Source of the DNA: Thalassolituus sp006212115
Lineage (GTDB): Bacteria; Pseudomonadota; Gammaproteobacteria; Pseudomonadales; Oceanobacteraceae
Length of the DNA stretch: 64,000 nucleotides
Assembly (NCBI RefSeq): GCF_040372045.1
Contig: NZ_BAABWH010000003.1
Strand: one strand, 5' to 3'
Positions within the stretch are counted from its first letter, which is position 1. The number at the start of each line of letters is the position of its first letter. Made by a program: the position numbers and the translations under genes. Of the stretch, positions 54,117-62,593 are shown piece by piece. Under the pieces are notes generated by a model. That model saw nothing but the letters and a program-made list of their open reading frames with translations. It was not told where the DNA came from and did no database searches.

Positions 54117-54134
54117 GACACCAACACTGGTGTC
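54117..54134 (-). promoter_or_regulatory. Leader hairpin P2 with AGTGTT hexaloop (ANTAR-type candidate)
   Basis: GACACC and GGTGTC arms enclose the hexaloop AGTGTT on the minus strand. The loop has A at position 1 and G at position 4, the pattern reported for RNA motifs bound by ANTAR proteins such as NasR/NasT. It sits upstream of the terminator. The pairing could extend by an extra A-T, which would reduce the loop to four bases. Confidence 0.45.
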
Positions 54135-54147
54135 TGGACCGCTGAAG

Positions 54148-54162
54148 TTGGCTTCCTGCCAA
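54148..54162 (-). promoter_or_regulatory. Leader hairpin P1 TTGGC-AGGAA-GCCAA
   Basis: A 5-bp perfect stem (TTGGC/GCCAA) with the loop AGGAA lies 13 bases upstream of the P2 hairpin in the nasA leader. The loop is five bases, not six, so it does not strictly fit the A1/G4 hexaloop rule of ANTAR motifs. AAGTTGGC near 54204 can alternatively pair with GCCAACTT near 54146. Confidence 0.35.
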
Positions 54163-54186
54163 TGCACAAGGTCTTGTTAACTCTCT

Positions 54187-54202
54187 TACAAGAACAATGC
54201 CA
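54187..54202 (-). promoter_or_regulatory. Possible sigma-54-like promoter for nasA
   Basis: On the minus strand TGGCAT-N5-TTGTA resembles the sigma-54 consensus TGGCAC-N5-TTGCW, with GG at -24 intact but GC at -12 changed to GT. If used, transcription would start near 54176, so both leader hairpins and the terminator would be in the RNA. The -12 deviation makes it weak evidence. Confidence 0.3.
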
Positions 54203-54478
54203 ACTTTGTGAGCCAGAGGAATACTTTCTGATACGCACGGCGGAAGGTCGATGATTACTGGCGTGGACGAATCCGGACATCTTACACTCTGGCTTGGTTC
54301 TGAATAAGAATTAATTTCGTCCAGGCTGTCCCCGAACTGACGGCTGCTATTTTGTGGTGCGGGTTGTCGGCTGAAGGCACACTTTTGTTGCATTTATGCT
54401 ACTGCTGGCCGCCGGGAAGTATCATTGAACAACTGGGAACCGCACTGGTTGTGGGCTGATTGGACAGAGTGTAGATGT

Positions 54479-54494
54479 TGGCACTCTTGTTGCT
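54479..54494 (+). promoter_or_regulatory. Sigma-54 promoter for nirB
   Basis: TGGCAC (54479-54484), five bases, then TTGCT (54490-54494) match the sigma-54 consensus TGGCAC-N5-TTGCW, with the invariant GG (-24) and GC (-12) at the right spacing. Transcription would start near 54505, about 97 bases before the nirB ATG. Sigma-54 promoters respond to NtrC-type activators, which fits an assimilatory nitrite reductase. Confidence 0.75.
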
Positions 54495-54601
54495 AGACCA
54501 CTCTCGATACTGTTTGCTGCAACGGCGTGGGACTCAGTAGAGCAACGACGCACTTATTAAGGAGACACCTTAGAATGTCCAGATAAGAGAGAGTCATCGC
54601 C

Positions 54602-57163
54602 ATGAGTAAGAAGCGCATTATTGTTGTAGGCAACGGTATGGTTGGCCACAACTTCCTTGCCACAATGGCAGAATCCGAGCACGCATCGGAATTCGAATTA
54701 ATTACCTTTTCAGAAGAGCCACGCCTGGCCTACGACCGGGTTCAACTCAGCAAATACTTTTCCGGAGCGACGGCTGATGACCTTGCTCTGACGACCGAAG
54801 CTGAGTACGACGATTCCGGCATTACCTACCTGAAGAATGAGAAGGTCGTTAGCATTGATGCAGACAGCAAAACCATCACGACCTCATCTGGACGTATTGA
54901 AGGTTACGACAAGCTGATCCTGGCAACAGGTTCCTACCCGTTTGTACCACCTATTCCCGGAAAAGATCAGGAACACTGCCTCGTCTACAGAACGATTGAA
55001 GACCTGGAAGATATCACTGCGTCTGCAAAAGTGTCTAAAACCGGTGTTGTTGTTGGTGGTGGTCTCCTTGGTCTGGAAGCGGCTAACGCACTCAAGGCAG
55101 CAGGTCTCGAAACGCACGTTGTTGAATTTGCACCGCGCTTGATGGCTGTTCAGCTCGACGAAGGCGGCGGCAAGCTGCTGCGTCGCAAAATTGAATCACT
55201 CGGCGTGAGTGTTCATACCGAAAAGAACACAACAGAAATCGTTGCGGGTGAAGAATGCCGCTACCGCATGAACTTCGCAGACGGTTCTTTTCTCGAAACA
55301 GACATGATTCTCTTCTCTGCTGGTATTCGTCCTCAGGATGAACTGGCCAGAGAATTTGGCATTGATATCGGCCCACGAGGCGGCATCGTTGTAAACGATT
55401 ACTGCCAGACCTCTGCAGAAGATATTTACGCGATCGGTGAATGCGCGCTGTGGGGCGGCATGATTTACGGTCTCGTTGCTCCGGGCTACCAGATGGCAAA
55501 AGTGGTCGCGAACCACATTACTGATACTTTGGTTAAGCTTGAAACCCCTGCGCTCTCGTTTGAAGGTGCGGACATGAGCACCAAGCTTAAGCTGCTGGGT
55601 GTTGATGTAGCATCCATCGGCGATGCACACGCTCGCACTGCTGGTGCACAGTCCTTTGTATTTAGCGACGATATTGAAGAAGTTTATAAGCGCCTGATTG
55701 TTTCTGCCGATGGTAAGAAACTGCTTGGTGCAGTGTTGGTTGGTGATACCGAAGCATACGGTACTCTGCTGCAGCTGATGCTGAACGACATGGATATTCC
55801 GGGGAATCCAGCGAGCCTGATTCTGCCAGCGATGGGTGACGAAGAGCCGGTTGGTCTTGGTGTGTCTGCACTTCCGGATACTGCTCAGATCTGTTCGTGC
55901 TTCGATGTTAGCAAGGGTGATATTGCTGCTGCCGTCCAGGGTGGTTGCTGCACCATGGGTGACGTTAAAGACGCGACTAAAGCCGCAACCGGTTGTGGTG
56001 GTTGTGCCGCTCTGACCAAGCAGGTCATGGATGCTGAACTTGAGTCATTGGGTGTTGAAGTTAATAACGACATCTGTGAGCACTTCGCTTATACCCGTGT
56101 TGAACTGGCTGACATTATTCGTGTGAAAGGCTACTCAACCTTCAAAGAGGTCGTAGAAGGGCACGGTAAAGGTCATGGCTGTGAAATCTGTAAGCCAACC
56201 ATTGGTTCTATTCTGGCGTCATTCAATAACGAATACGTTCTGAAAGACGATCTGATGCCGCTGCAGGACACCAACGATATCTTCCTCGGCAATATGCAGA
56301 AGGATGGTACTTACTCGGTTGTTCCTCGTGTGCCGGGGGGTGAAATTACGCCTGATAAGCTGATTGCGATTGGCGAAGTGGCAAAAGAATTTGATCTTTA
56401 CACCAAGATCACCGGTGGTCAGCGTATCGATTTATTTGGTGCTCAGCTGCACGAACTACCGAAAATCTGGGAAAAACTGATTGCTGCTGGTTTAGAAACA
56501 GGCCACGCATATGGTAAGTCTCTGCGTACAGTGAAATCCTGTGTGGGCAGTACCTGGTGTCGTTACGGTGTACTGGACTCAGTGTCGATGGCGATCGCAC
56601 TGGAGAACCGCTACAAAGGTCTGCGTTCACCACACAAAATTAAGTTTGCCGTATCCGGTTGTACTCGTGAGTGTGCAGAAGCGCAGTCGAAGGATATCGG
56701 TGTTATTGCTACCGAGACCGGTTGGAGTCTCTATGTATGCGGTAATGGTGGTATGCGTCCTCGTCATGCTGATCTGTTTGCGACCGAACTGGATGACGAC
56801 ACCCTTATCAAGTATATCGACCGCGTATTGATGTTCTACGTACGCACTGCCGATAAGCTCCAGAGAACCTCCGTATGGATGGAAAACCTGGAAGGTGGTC
56901 TGGATTACCTGAAAGAAGTTGTTATCGACGACAAGCTCGGCGTATGCGATGAGCTCGAAAACGACATGACACGCGTTGTATCAACCTATCAGTGCGAATG
57001 GAAAACAACGGTCGAGTCACCAGAGAAACTCAAGCGTTTCAGTCACTTCATTAACGCTGCGGAAGAAGACAATAACCTTCTCTACGTGCGTGAACGCGGT
57101 CAGCGACGCCCTGCGACAGAGCTGGAGCGTATTGAGCTGGTTGAACTGAACGAAAAACGCTAA
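54602..57163 (+). CDS. nirB: Assimilatory nitrite reductase [NAD(P)H] large subunit
   Basis: NirB reduces nitrite to ammonium in the cytoplasm. The N-terminal half is an FAD/NAD(P) oxidoreductase (IIVVGNGMVGHNFLATMAES, VVVGGGLLGLEAANALKAAG). A BFD-like [2Fe-2S] domain follows (ICSCFDVSKGDIAAAVQGG, TGCGGCAAL), then the nitrite/sulfite reductase ferredoxin-like and sirohaem/[4Fe-4S] domains with cysteines C647/C653 (SCVGSTWC) and C687/C691 (GCTREC). Length 853 is normal. It is followed by nirD after 52 bases, and a sigma-54 promoter lies about 110 bases upstream. Sirohaem synthesis starts from CobA, encoded on the other strand. Confidence 0.96.
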   Translation: MSKKRIIVVGNGMVGHNFLATMAESEHASEFELITFSEEPRLAYDRVQLSKYFSGATADDLALTTEAEYDDSGITYLKNEKVVSIDADSKTITTSSGRIEGYDKLILATGSYPFVPPIPGKDQEHCLVYRTIEDLEDITASAKVSKTGVVVGGGLLGLEAANALKAAGLETHVVEFAPRLMAVQLDEGGGKLLRRKIESLGVSVHTEKNTTEIVAGEECRYRMNFADGSFLETDMILFSAGIRPQDELAREFGIDIGPRGGIVVNDYCQTSAEDIYAIGECALWGGMIYGLVAPGYQMAKVVANHITDTLVKLETPALSFEGADMSTKLKLLGVDVASIGDAHARTAGAQSFVFSDDIEEVYKRLIVSADGKKLLGAVLVGDTEAYGTLLQLMLNDMDIPGNPASLILPAMGDEEPVGLGVSALPDTAQICSCFDVSKGDIAAAVQGGCCTMGDVKDATKAATGCGGCAALTKQVMDAELESLGVEVNNDICEHFAYTRVELADIIRVKGYSTFKEVVEGHGKGHGCEICKPTIGSILASFNNEYVLKDDLMPLQDTNDIFLGNMQKDGTYSVVPRVPGGEITPDKLIAIGEVAKEFDLYTKITGGQRIDLFGAQLHELPKIWEKLIAAGLETGHAYGKSLRTVKSCVGSTWCRYGVLDSVSMAIALENRYKGLRSPHKIKFAVSGCTRECAEAQSKDIGVIATETGWSLYVCGNGGMRPRHADLFATELDDDTLIKYIDRVLMFYVRTADKLQRTSVWMENLEGGLDYLKEVVIDDKLGVCDELENDMTRVVSTYQCEWKTTVESPEKLKRFSHFINAAEEDNNLLYVRERGQRRPATELERIELVELNEKR

Positions 57164-57215
57164 CCGACCCTACATTGATGTGCCCGCGGTGATTACAGCG
57201 GGCAGGAGAGAGAAG

Positions 57216-57554
57216 ATGACTGACTGGACTAATGTTTGCGCACTGAGCGATTTGGTACCCGACACGGGCGTTTGTGCACTGGTAGAAGGAAAGCAGGTTG
57301 CCGTGTTCCGATACGGTAACGGTGAAACGATTTACGCGATCAGTAATTACGATCCGTTTGGTAAGGCGAATGTATTGTCGCGCGGCATTGTTGGTTCGAT
57401 TGGTGAGCGCCCAGTGGTTGCTTCACCTTTGTATAAGCAACATTTCGACCTGAGCAATGGCGAGTGCCTCGAAGATGATAACGTTTCCGTAGAGTATTTC
57501 CCCGTTCGCGTTGAGAACGGTGTGGTACAGATTACTTCTGCGGTCACGGCGTAA
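57216..57554 (+). CDS. nirD: Nitrite reductase [NAD(P)H] small subunit
   Basis: NirD is the Rieske-like small subunit of the assimilatory nitrite reductase. The sequence shows the family pattern (WTNVCALSDLVPDTGVCALV, VAVFRYGNGETIYAISNYDP, RPVVASPLYKQHFDLSNGEC); like other NirD proteins it lacks the Cys/His ligands of true Rieske centres. The frame is open from 57180, but the ATG at 57216 has the strong site GGAGAGAGAAG and the expected N-terminus, giving 112 residues. It lies between nirB and the nitrate transporter gene. Confidence 0.94.
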   Translation: MTDWTNVCALSDLVPDTGVCALVEGKQVAVFRYGNGETIYAISNYDPFGKANVLSRGIVGSIGERPVVASPLYKQHFDLSNGECLEDDNVSVEYFPVRVENGVVQITSAVTA

Positions 57555-57612
57555 TCGCTGTATCACTACCTTGATTAACTTAACTTGATTAGAAACGATA
57601 AACAGGCCTTTT

Positions 57613-59079
57613 ATGACCTCTGAGAAATTCAATATCTTTTCATTTACCGGAAAGATGAAAGTTCTTCACTTAAGCTGGATTGCATTTTTTATCACCTTTG
57701 TAGTCTGGTTTAACCACGCGCCTCTGCTGATGGCGATTGCCAACAGTCTTGGCCTTGAAACGTCTGAAGTGAAGACTCTGCTGATTCTGAACGTTGCTCT
57801 GACAATTCCTGCGCGTGTTGTTATTGGGATGTTGACGGACCGCTTTGGTCCGCGTGTTGTTTATTCCAGTTTGCTGGCGATTTGTTCGATTCCATGCTTT
57901 ATGTTCGCGTTTGCCGATAGCTTCGTTCAAGCCGCGGTAGCGCGCTTTATGCTTGGTTTCATCGGTGCTGGTTTCGTGATCGGTATTCGTATGGTAAGTG
58001 AATGGTTCCCTGCGAATGAGCTGGGAACAGCCGAAGGCATTTATGGTGGCTGGGGTAATTTCGGTTCTGCCGCAGCAGCCTTTACTTTACCAGCAGTTGC
58101 TCTGTGGTTTGGCGGTGAAGACGGCTGGCGCTATGCCATTGCTATCACAGGTGTGATGAGCCTGCTGTTCAGCGTCGTGTACTACATGAACGTTTCGGAC
58201 ACGCCAAAAGGTTCTACTTACTTCAAACCAAAAAATATCGGTGCGATGGAAGTAACCAGTAAGGGCGATTTCTTCTTCCTGCTTTTCATGAAGATTCCTA
58301 TGTACGCAGCGCTTGCACTGTTGACCTGGAAGCTGTCTCCAAGCGGCGTTAGCCTGCTGTCGGAAACGACCGCGATTTTCTGTTATATCGGCCTCGCTTT
58401 GCTGTTCGTCTACGAAGTGAGTCAGGTATGGAAGGTGAACAAAGAGATCTTTGAAAAGCCTGTACCAGAAATGCATCAGTACAAGTTTAAGCAGGTTGCT
58501 GTTCTGAACGTACTGTATTTCGCAACATTCGGTTCAGAGCTGGCGGTTGTCTCTATGCTGCCACTGTTCTTCGCCGAAACCTTCACCCTCGATCCTGTAA
58601 TGGCGGGTATGGTTGCCTCTGCGTATGCCTTTATGAACCTGATGTCTCGTCCTGGTGGCGGCTGGTTGTCTGATAAGTTTGGACGTAAGTCGACCCTGCT
58701 GATTCTGACTGCAGGTCTGGCAGTAGGTTACTTCGTAATGTCTCTGGTCGACAGCAGCTGGCCGCTATGGCTTGCAGTAGTCGCAGCAATGGCTTGTTCC
58801 TTCTTCGTGCAGTCTGGCGAAGGTGCGGTATTCGCTGCGGTTCCTCTGATCAAGCGTCGTCTGACAGGTCAGATTGCCGGTATGACTGGTGCGTACGGTA
58901 ACGTGGGTGCGGTTACTTATCTGACAGTGCTGTCGTTTGTCGATTATTCCGTATTCTTTATGGTCATCGCGGCAACGGCCGTAGTAGGATTTATCACTCT
59001 GCTGTTCATGGAAGAACCAAAAGGCCACATCGCTGAAGTCCGTGAAGACGGATCAGTTGAAATGATCAGCGTCAGCTGA
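57613..59079 (+). CDS. Nitrate/nitrite transporter (NarK/NNP family MFS)
   Basis: This is a 12-helix major facilitator of the nitrate/nitrite porter family. Two nitrate-signature glycine motifs are present: YGGWGNFGSAAAAFTLPA in helix 5 and GMTGAYGNVGAVTYLTVL in helix 11. Length 488 is typical. The start MTSEKFNIFSFTGKMKVLHL is usual for proteobacterial assimilatory NNP transporters. It follows nirD by 58 bases and ends at a strong terminator, so it is probably the last gene of nirB-nirD-transporter. Confidence 0.94.
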   Translation: MTSEKFNIFSFTGKMKVLHLSWIAFFITFVVWFNHAPLLMAIANSLGLETSEVKTLLILNVALTIPARVVIGMLTDRFGPRVVYSSLLAICSIPCFMFAFADSFVQAAVARFMLGFIGAGFVIGIRMVSEWFPANELGTAEGIYGGWGNFGSAAAAFTLPAVALWFGGEDGWRYAIAITGVMSLLFSVVYYMNVSDTPKGSTYFKPKNIGAMEVTSKGDFFFLLFMKIPMYAALALLTWKLSPSGVSLLSETTAIFCYIGLALLFVYEVSQVWKVNKEIFEKPVPEMHQYKFKQVAVLNVLYFATFGSELAVVSMLPLFFAETFTLDPVMAGMVASAYAFMNLMSRPGGGWLSDKFGRKSTLLILTAGLAVGYFVMSLVDSSWPLWLAVVAAMACSFFVQSGEGAVFAAVPLIKRRLTGQIAGMTGAYGNVGAVTYLTVLSFVDYSVFFMVIAATAVVGFITLLFMEEPKGHIAEVREDGSVEMISVS

Positions 59080-59103
59080 TTACAACAACGATAGACAGTG
59101 ATG

Positions 59104-59131
59104 AAAAAAGTGGCTTCGGCCACTTTTTTTT
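59104..59131 (+). terminator. Rho-independent terminator after the nitrate transporter gene
   Basis: GTGGC (59110-59114) and GCCAC (59119-59123) close a TTCG tetraloop, with an A6 run before and T8 after (59124-59131), so A-U pairs extend the stem. It ends 14 bases before the kinase/phosphatase gene, which must therefore rely on read-through or its own promoter. Confidence 0.93.
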
Positions 59132-59145
59132 ATGGGTGAAATTAC

Positions 59146-60906
59146 ATGGCACTAAACGATAGCAACACCAGTCTCGAGATCACCTTCGGAGGCTACAGCA
59201 CCGCAGGTACCAAGCCTGAGAATCAGGACGCCTTTGCCGCCTGGCAGCCCTCTGCAAGCAGTGCTCGTTACAAGGGTATCGCTTGTTGTATTGCTGATGG
59301 TGTGAGCTGCAGTGAGAATGCTCAGCAAGCCAGTGTGACGAGCGTGACGCACTTTCTGAACGACTATTACAGTACGCCAGACAGTTGGGACGTAAAAACG
59401 GCCGCGGGCAAGGTACTCAGCTCGCTGAATTCCTGGTTGTATCATCACGGGCAGCAGGCGAGTGCACGTCATAATTCTCTGGTTACAACATTTTCATCGA
59501 TCGTTCTTAAATCCAGTACGTTGCATGCGTTTCACGCTGGTGATTCACGTATTTATCGTTTGCGTGGCACTTCTCTGGAGTGCCTGACCAGGGACCACAC
59601 CCACCAATACGGACAAGGAAAAGAATATCTCAGTCGTGCGCTCGGGATGGATACTCATCTGGAGGTGGATTACTTGTGTCAGCCTCTGGAAGAAGGCGAT
59701 ATCTTGTTGCTGACTACCGACGGCGTACACGGAGTCTTAACCGACAAACGACTTCGCGATGTTCTGCTGGAAAATATCAGTGAGGATCGCAATCAGACGT
59801 TGTTTGAGAGGAGCGCACGCTCGTTGGTTGATGCTGCACTGGAAGCAGGCAGTGATGATAACCTCACGGCGGTTATCGTTCGTGTCGAGTCTTTACCTGA
59901 GCAGAATATTGATGAAGCGCACAGGGTACTTACCGAGCGGGTTATTCCGCCGGTTCTGAATGTTGGCGATTGCATTGATCATTTTGAGGTTGAGCAGATC
60001 CTCTATTCAGGAACCCGTAGCCATTTATATCGTGTTCTTAATCGTCGTGACAAAAAACGCTATGTGCTGAAGGCACCGTCACTTAACTTCGAAGAAGATC
60101 TGGTTTATCTCGAAGGGTTTGTTCGCGAGCAGTGGGCTGGAGCGCGCATTGATCATCCTAATGTGATGAAAATTATGCCGCCGGAAGCGCATGGTCGATT
60201 TATGTATCACATCTGTGAACTGGTTGAGGGCGAGTCACTACGTCAATGGATCAATGACCACCCGATGGCGGACCTGAGCGAAGTCCGCGTTATCATCGAG
60301 CAGATTGTTCTTGGCCTCCGGGCCTTCCAGCGTATGGGCATGATTCACCGCGATCTGAAGCCAGAGAATGTGATGATCACAGCTCAGGGACAAGTCAAAC
60401 TGATCGACTTTGGTACTGTTCTGGTAAAAGGGCTATCAGAAGTGGCGAGCCCAATCGATGAGGATTGCCCCGTAGGCTCAGTGAACTATATCGCACCGGA
60501 ATACGTGATTGATGGTGTCGCTACCATGCAGAGCGATTTATTCTCGCTGGGTGTGATGGTGTACGAGATGCTGTCCGGTGCGCAGCCTTTTAAAATGGAG
60601 AAGGTACACCGCAGTGGAGCGAAGTCGACGTCTCAGTGGAAATATCAGCCGCTCCGTGAACACAGATCCGATATTCCTTTGTGGTTGGACTTAGCGATAG
60701 AAAAGGCGTGTCACCCGGATATTCACCTACGCCACGGTGCCTACTCTGAGTTTTGGTCAGACCTGACGAAACCTAACCCAGCTTTGATTGGCGCTCATGC
60801 ACACAAACCTCTTATGGCGCGCCACCCAGAGAAAGTCTGGCCTGTCGTATCGGGCGTCTTGCTTGTTATTGTTATTATTCAGAGCTGGTTACTGCTGTCT
60901 CAGTGA
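59146..60906 (+). CDS. Fused PP2C phosphatase - Ser/Thr protein kinase, C-terminally membrane anchored
   Basis: One chain of 586 residues carries two opposing activities. Residues about 12-250 are a PPM/PP2C phosphatase with the metal-binding acidic residues in CIADGVSCSEN (D51), HAGDSRIYRL (D133) and GSDDNLTAVIV (D237/D238). Residues about 275-540 are a Hanks-type kinase with Lys309 (VLKAP), HRDLKPEN (D403), DFG (D421) and GSVNYIAPEY; the glycine loop (YSGTRSHLYRV) is degenerate. A hydrophobic helix at the very C-terminus (VWPVVSGVLLVIVIIQSWLLL) suggests membrane attachment with catalytic domains in the cytoplasm. A similar fusion lies beside the nirBD and nitrate transporter genes in Pseudomonas, so a role in nitrate-assimilation control is plausible. 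Confidence 0.95.
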   Translation: MALNDSNTSLEITFGGYSTAGTKPENQDAFAAWQPSASSARYKGIACCIADGVSCSENAQQASVTSVTHFLNDYYSTPDSWDVKTAAGKVLSSLNSWLYHHGQQASARHNSLVTTFSSIVLKSSTLHAFHAGDSRIYRLRGTSLECLTRDHTHQYGQGKEYLSRALGMDTHLEVDYLCQPLEEGDILLLTTDGVHGVLTDKRLRDVLLENISEDRNQTLFERSARSLVDAALEAGSDDNLTAVIVRVESLPEQNIDEAHRVLTERVIPPVLNVGDCIDHFEVEQILYSGTRSHLYRVLNRRDKKRYVLKAPSLNFEEDLVYLEGFVREQWAGARIDHPNVMKIMPPEAHGRFMYHICELVEGESLRQWINDHPMADLSEVRVIIEQIVLGLRAFQRMGMIHRDLKPENVMITAQGQVKLIDFGTVLVKGLSEVASPIDEDCPVGSVNYIAPEYVIDGVATMQSDLFSLGVMVYEMLSGAQPFKMEKVHRSGAKSTSQWKYQPLREHRSDIPLWLDLAIEKACHPDIHLRHGAYSEFWSDLTKPNPALIGAHAHKPLMARHPEKVWPVVSGVLLVIVIIQSWLLLSQ

Positions 60907-60941
60907 TGTATACATAAAGCACTGAAATAAAGGACTGCGGT

Positions 60942-61292
60942 ATGAAACACGAAAAACTGGATTACGTTGAGTTTGCTGCTCGGGATCTGGATGCGACTAA
61001 GGCATTTTTTAATCGGGTATTTAACTGGACATTTACCGACTACGGTGAGGCCTATACGGCATTTGATCATCAAGGCATTATGGGTGGGTTTTATCAGGCG
61101 TCATTGGCATCTGACCCATCGCGAGGAGGGGCCTTGCTGGTGTTCTACAGTCGTAATATTGAAAATACCATGTCAAAAATTACGGCAGCAGGTGGCGACA
61201 TTGTCCGTCCTGTTTTTGAATTCCCCGGAGGTCGGCGCTTTCATTTTACAGAGCCGAGCGGCAACGAATTCGCGGTCTGGTCTGATCAGTGA
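60942..61292 (+). CDS. VOC (glyoxalase/bleomycin-resistance-like) family protein
   Basis: This small cytoplasmic protein of 116 residues has the VOC fold pattern: LDYVEFAARDLDATKAFFNR at the start, VFNWTFTDYGEAYTAF, and RRFHFTEPSGNEFAVWSDQ at the C-terminus. Function cannot be assigned. It lies 35 bases after the kinase/phosphatase gene on the same strand and is convergent with the flavoprotein gene 7 bases away. A link to nitrate metabolism is not indicated by its sequence. Confidence 0.88.
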   Translation: MKHEKLDYVEFAARDLDATKAFFNRVFNWTFTDYGEAYTAFDHQGIMGGFYQASLASDPSRGGALLVFYSRNIENTMSKITAAGGDIVRPVFEFPGGRRFHFTEPSGNEFAVWSDQ

Positions 61293-61299
61293 AGGGTAG

Positions 61300-62532
61300 T
61301 CAATCTGCGTCGAAGCAGTAGGCCTCGCCGAACATCAGCATATCCCGGATTGGAGTAATATCCTGTTGTTCTTCCAGTAACTGGTAATACCAGTTACTGT
61401 CGTTAACGTCACCGATGCAGAGCGCGCCGATGACCCGATCATTCTGAATAATGATCTTCTTATATAAACCCTGATCGGGATCTTCAAAACTTAGAGTTTC
61501 AGCACCTTCTGGCGCGATGTATTCACCAATGCTGTGAATGTCGAGCCCTGATACTTTGAGTTTGGTCAGATGAGAGCGTTCGATATAGTGCGTATCGGAT
61601 GATGCCTGACCAGTGTGTTTTAGTTGCTCGATGACAACATTCGCCTGATCCCATATAGGGGCAACAAGGCCATAGGTCTGGCCTGCAAATTCGCAGCACT
61701 CGCCGAGCGCGAACACTCCTTCGGAGGAGGCTTGCATTCGATCGTTCACGCAGATTCCGCGATTCGTTTTAAACTGAGCAGACTCTGCCAGTTCTTTATT
61801 CGGAAGGATGCCAGTCGCAAAAATAACCAGCTGAGTATTTCTTTTCTTAAGAGTATCCGCCGTTGCGACTGAAATTGCCTCGATCCCCTGTTCGTTACTG
61901 ATGATTTCTTCAGGGTTCACCCCTGTTAATACCTCAATTCCCCGCGCTTCCAAGGCGTCTTGTAAGATTGCCGAGGCCTTGTCATCCAACTGTCGATTCA
62001 TCAGAACCGGGTTACGGTGTATTAGCGTAACATCGACGCCACGTAGCTTCAGTCCAACAGCGGCCTCAACACCTAACAAACCAGCACCAATAACAGTCGC
62101 ATGCTGTAAACCACTCAGCTTTTCTTCCATTTTATCGACGTCAGTCATTGTCCTGAAACCGATGACGTCAGGATGGTCTGCGCCTTTTACGGAAGGAATG
62201 AACGACCGACTGCCAGTGGCAAAAACGAGCCTGTCGTAGTCGTACTCTGCACCTGATTCGGTTGTGACTTTGCGTTGCTCGGCATCTACCGATTTGGCTG
62301 GGTCGCCAAGTACTACAGCCATGTTGTGCTGTTCGTACCAGGGGGTGTCGTGTGGAGTAATCGCAGCGAGCGTAGTTTCCTGCGCCAGGAGGGGGGATAG
62401 CATAATGCGATTGTAGTGGGGGACTGTTTCATCGCCGAGGACCGTTATGCTGTCATAGGGATGATCGTCAGCCAGTCCTTCGAGAATGCGATTCGCAGCC
62501 ATGCCATTACCGATAATGACCAGTTTCTTCAT
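61300..62532 (-). CDS. NirB-like FAD/NAD(P) oxidoreductase, probable electron donor to NasA
   Basis: The protein matches the FAD/NAD(P) half of NirB (KLVIIGNGMAANRILEGLAD, ATVIGAGLLGVEAAVGLKLR, VFALGECCEFAGQTYGLVA) but has no sirohaem or Fe-S domains. Such stand-alone subunits (called NasB or NasC) pass electrons from NAD(P)H to the assimilatory nitrate reductase, and its location in the nitrate island fits this. The frame is open to 62550; the ATG at 62532 gives the usual N-terminus, though GTG or TTG codons just upstream lie closer to the AAAGG ribosome-binding site. It is downstream of the porin gene, separated by a terminator. Confidence 0.88.
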   Translation of the reverse strand: MKKLVIIGNGMAANRILEGLADDHPYDSITVLGDETVPHYNRIMLSPLLAQETTLAAITPHDTPWYEQHNMAVVLGDPAKSVDAEQRKVTTESGAEYDYDRLVFATGSRSFIPSVKGADHPDVIGFRTMTDVDKMEEKLSGLQHATVIGAGLLGVEAAVGLKLRGVDVTLIHRNPVLMNRQLDDKASAILQDALEARGIEVLTGVNPEEIISNEQGIEAISVATADTLKKRNTQLVIFATGILPNKELAESAQFKTNRGICVNDRMQASSEGVFALGECCEFAGQTYGLVAPIWDQANVVIEQLKHTGQASSDTHYIERSHLTKLKVSGLDIHSIGEYIAPEGAETLSFEDPDQGLYKKIIIQNDRVIGALCIGDVNDSNWYYQLLEEQQDITPIRDMLMFGEAYCFDAD

Positions 62533-62593
62533 TGTCACTGCCAACACCACCTTTCGCTAACTTTCATGGGCCATTAACCGGGGGCCATAAACG

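Larger units (their letters stand above)
53994..54601. other. 608-base divergent control region between nasA and nirB
   Basis: No credible protein-coding frame is seen here. On the minus strand it contains a strong intrinsic terminator (54054-54086) preceded by two hairpins, and on the plus strand a near-perfect sigma-54 promoter (54479-54494). Several direct and inverted short repeats (for example AAGTTGGC/GCCAACTT across 54146-54204) suggest an RNA leader with alternative folds. The middle part (about 54210-54470) shows no further recognised element; possible NtrC sites near GCACTGGTTGTGGGC (about 54442-54456) are only partial matches. Confidence 0.7.
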
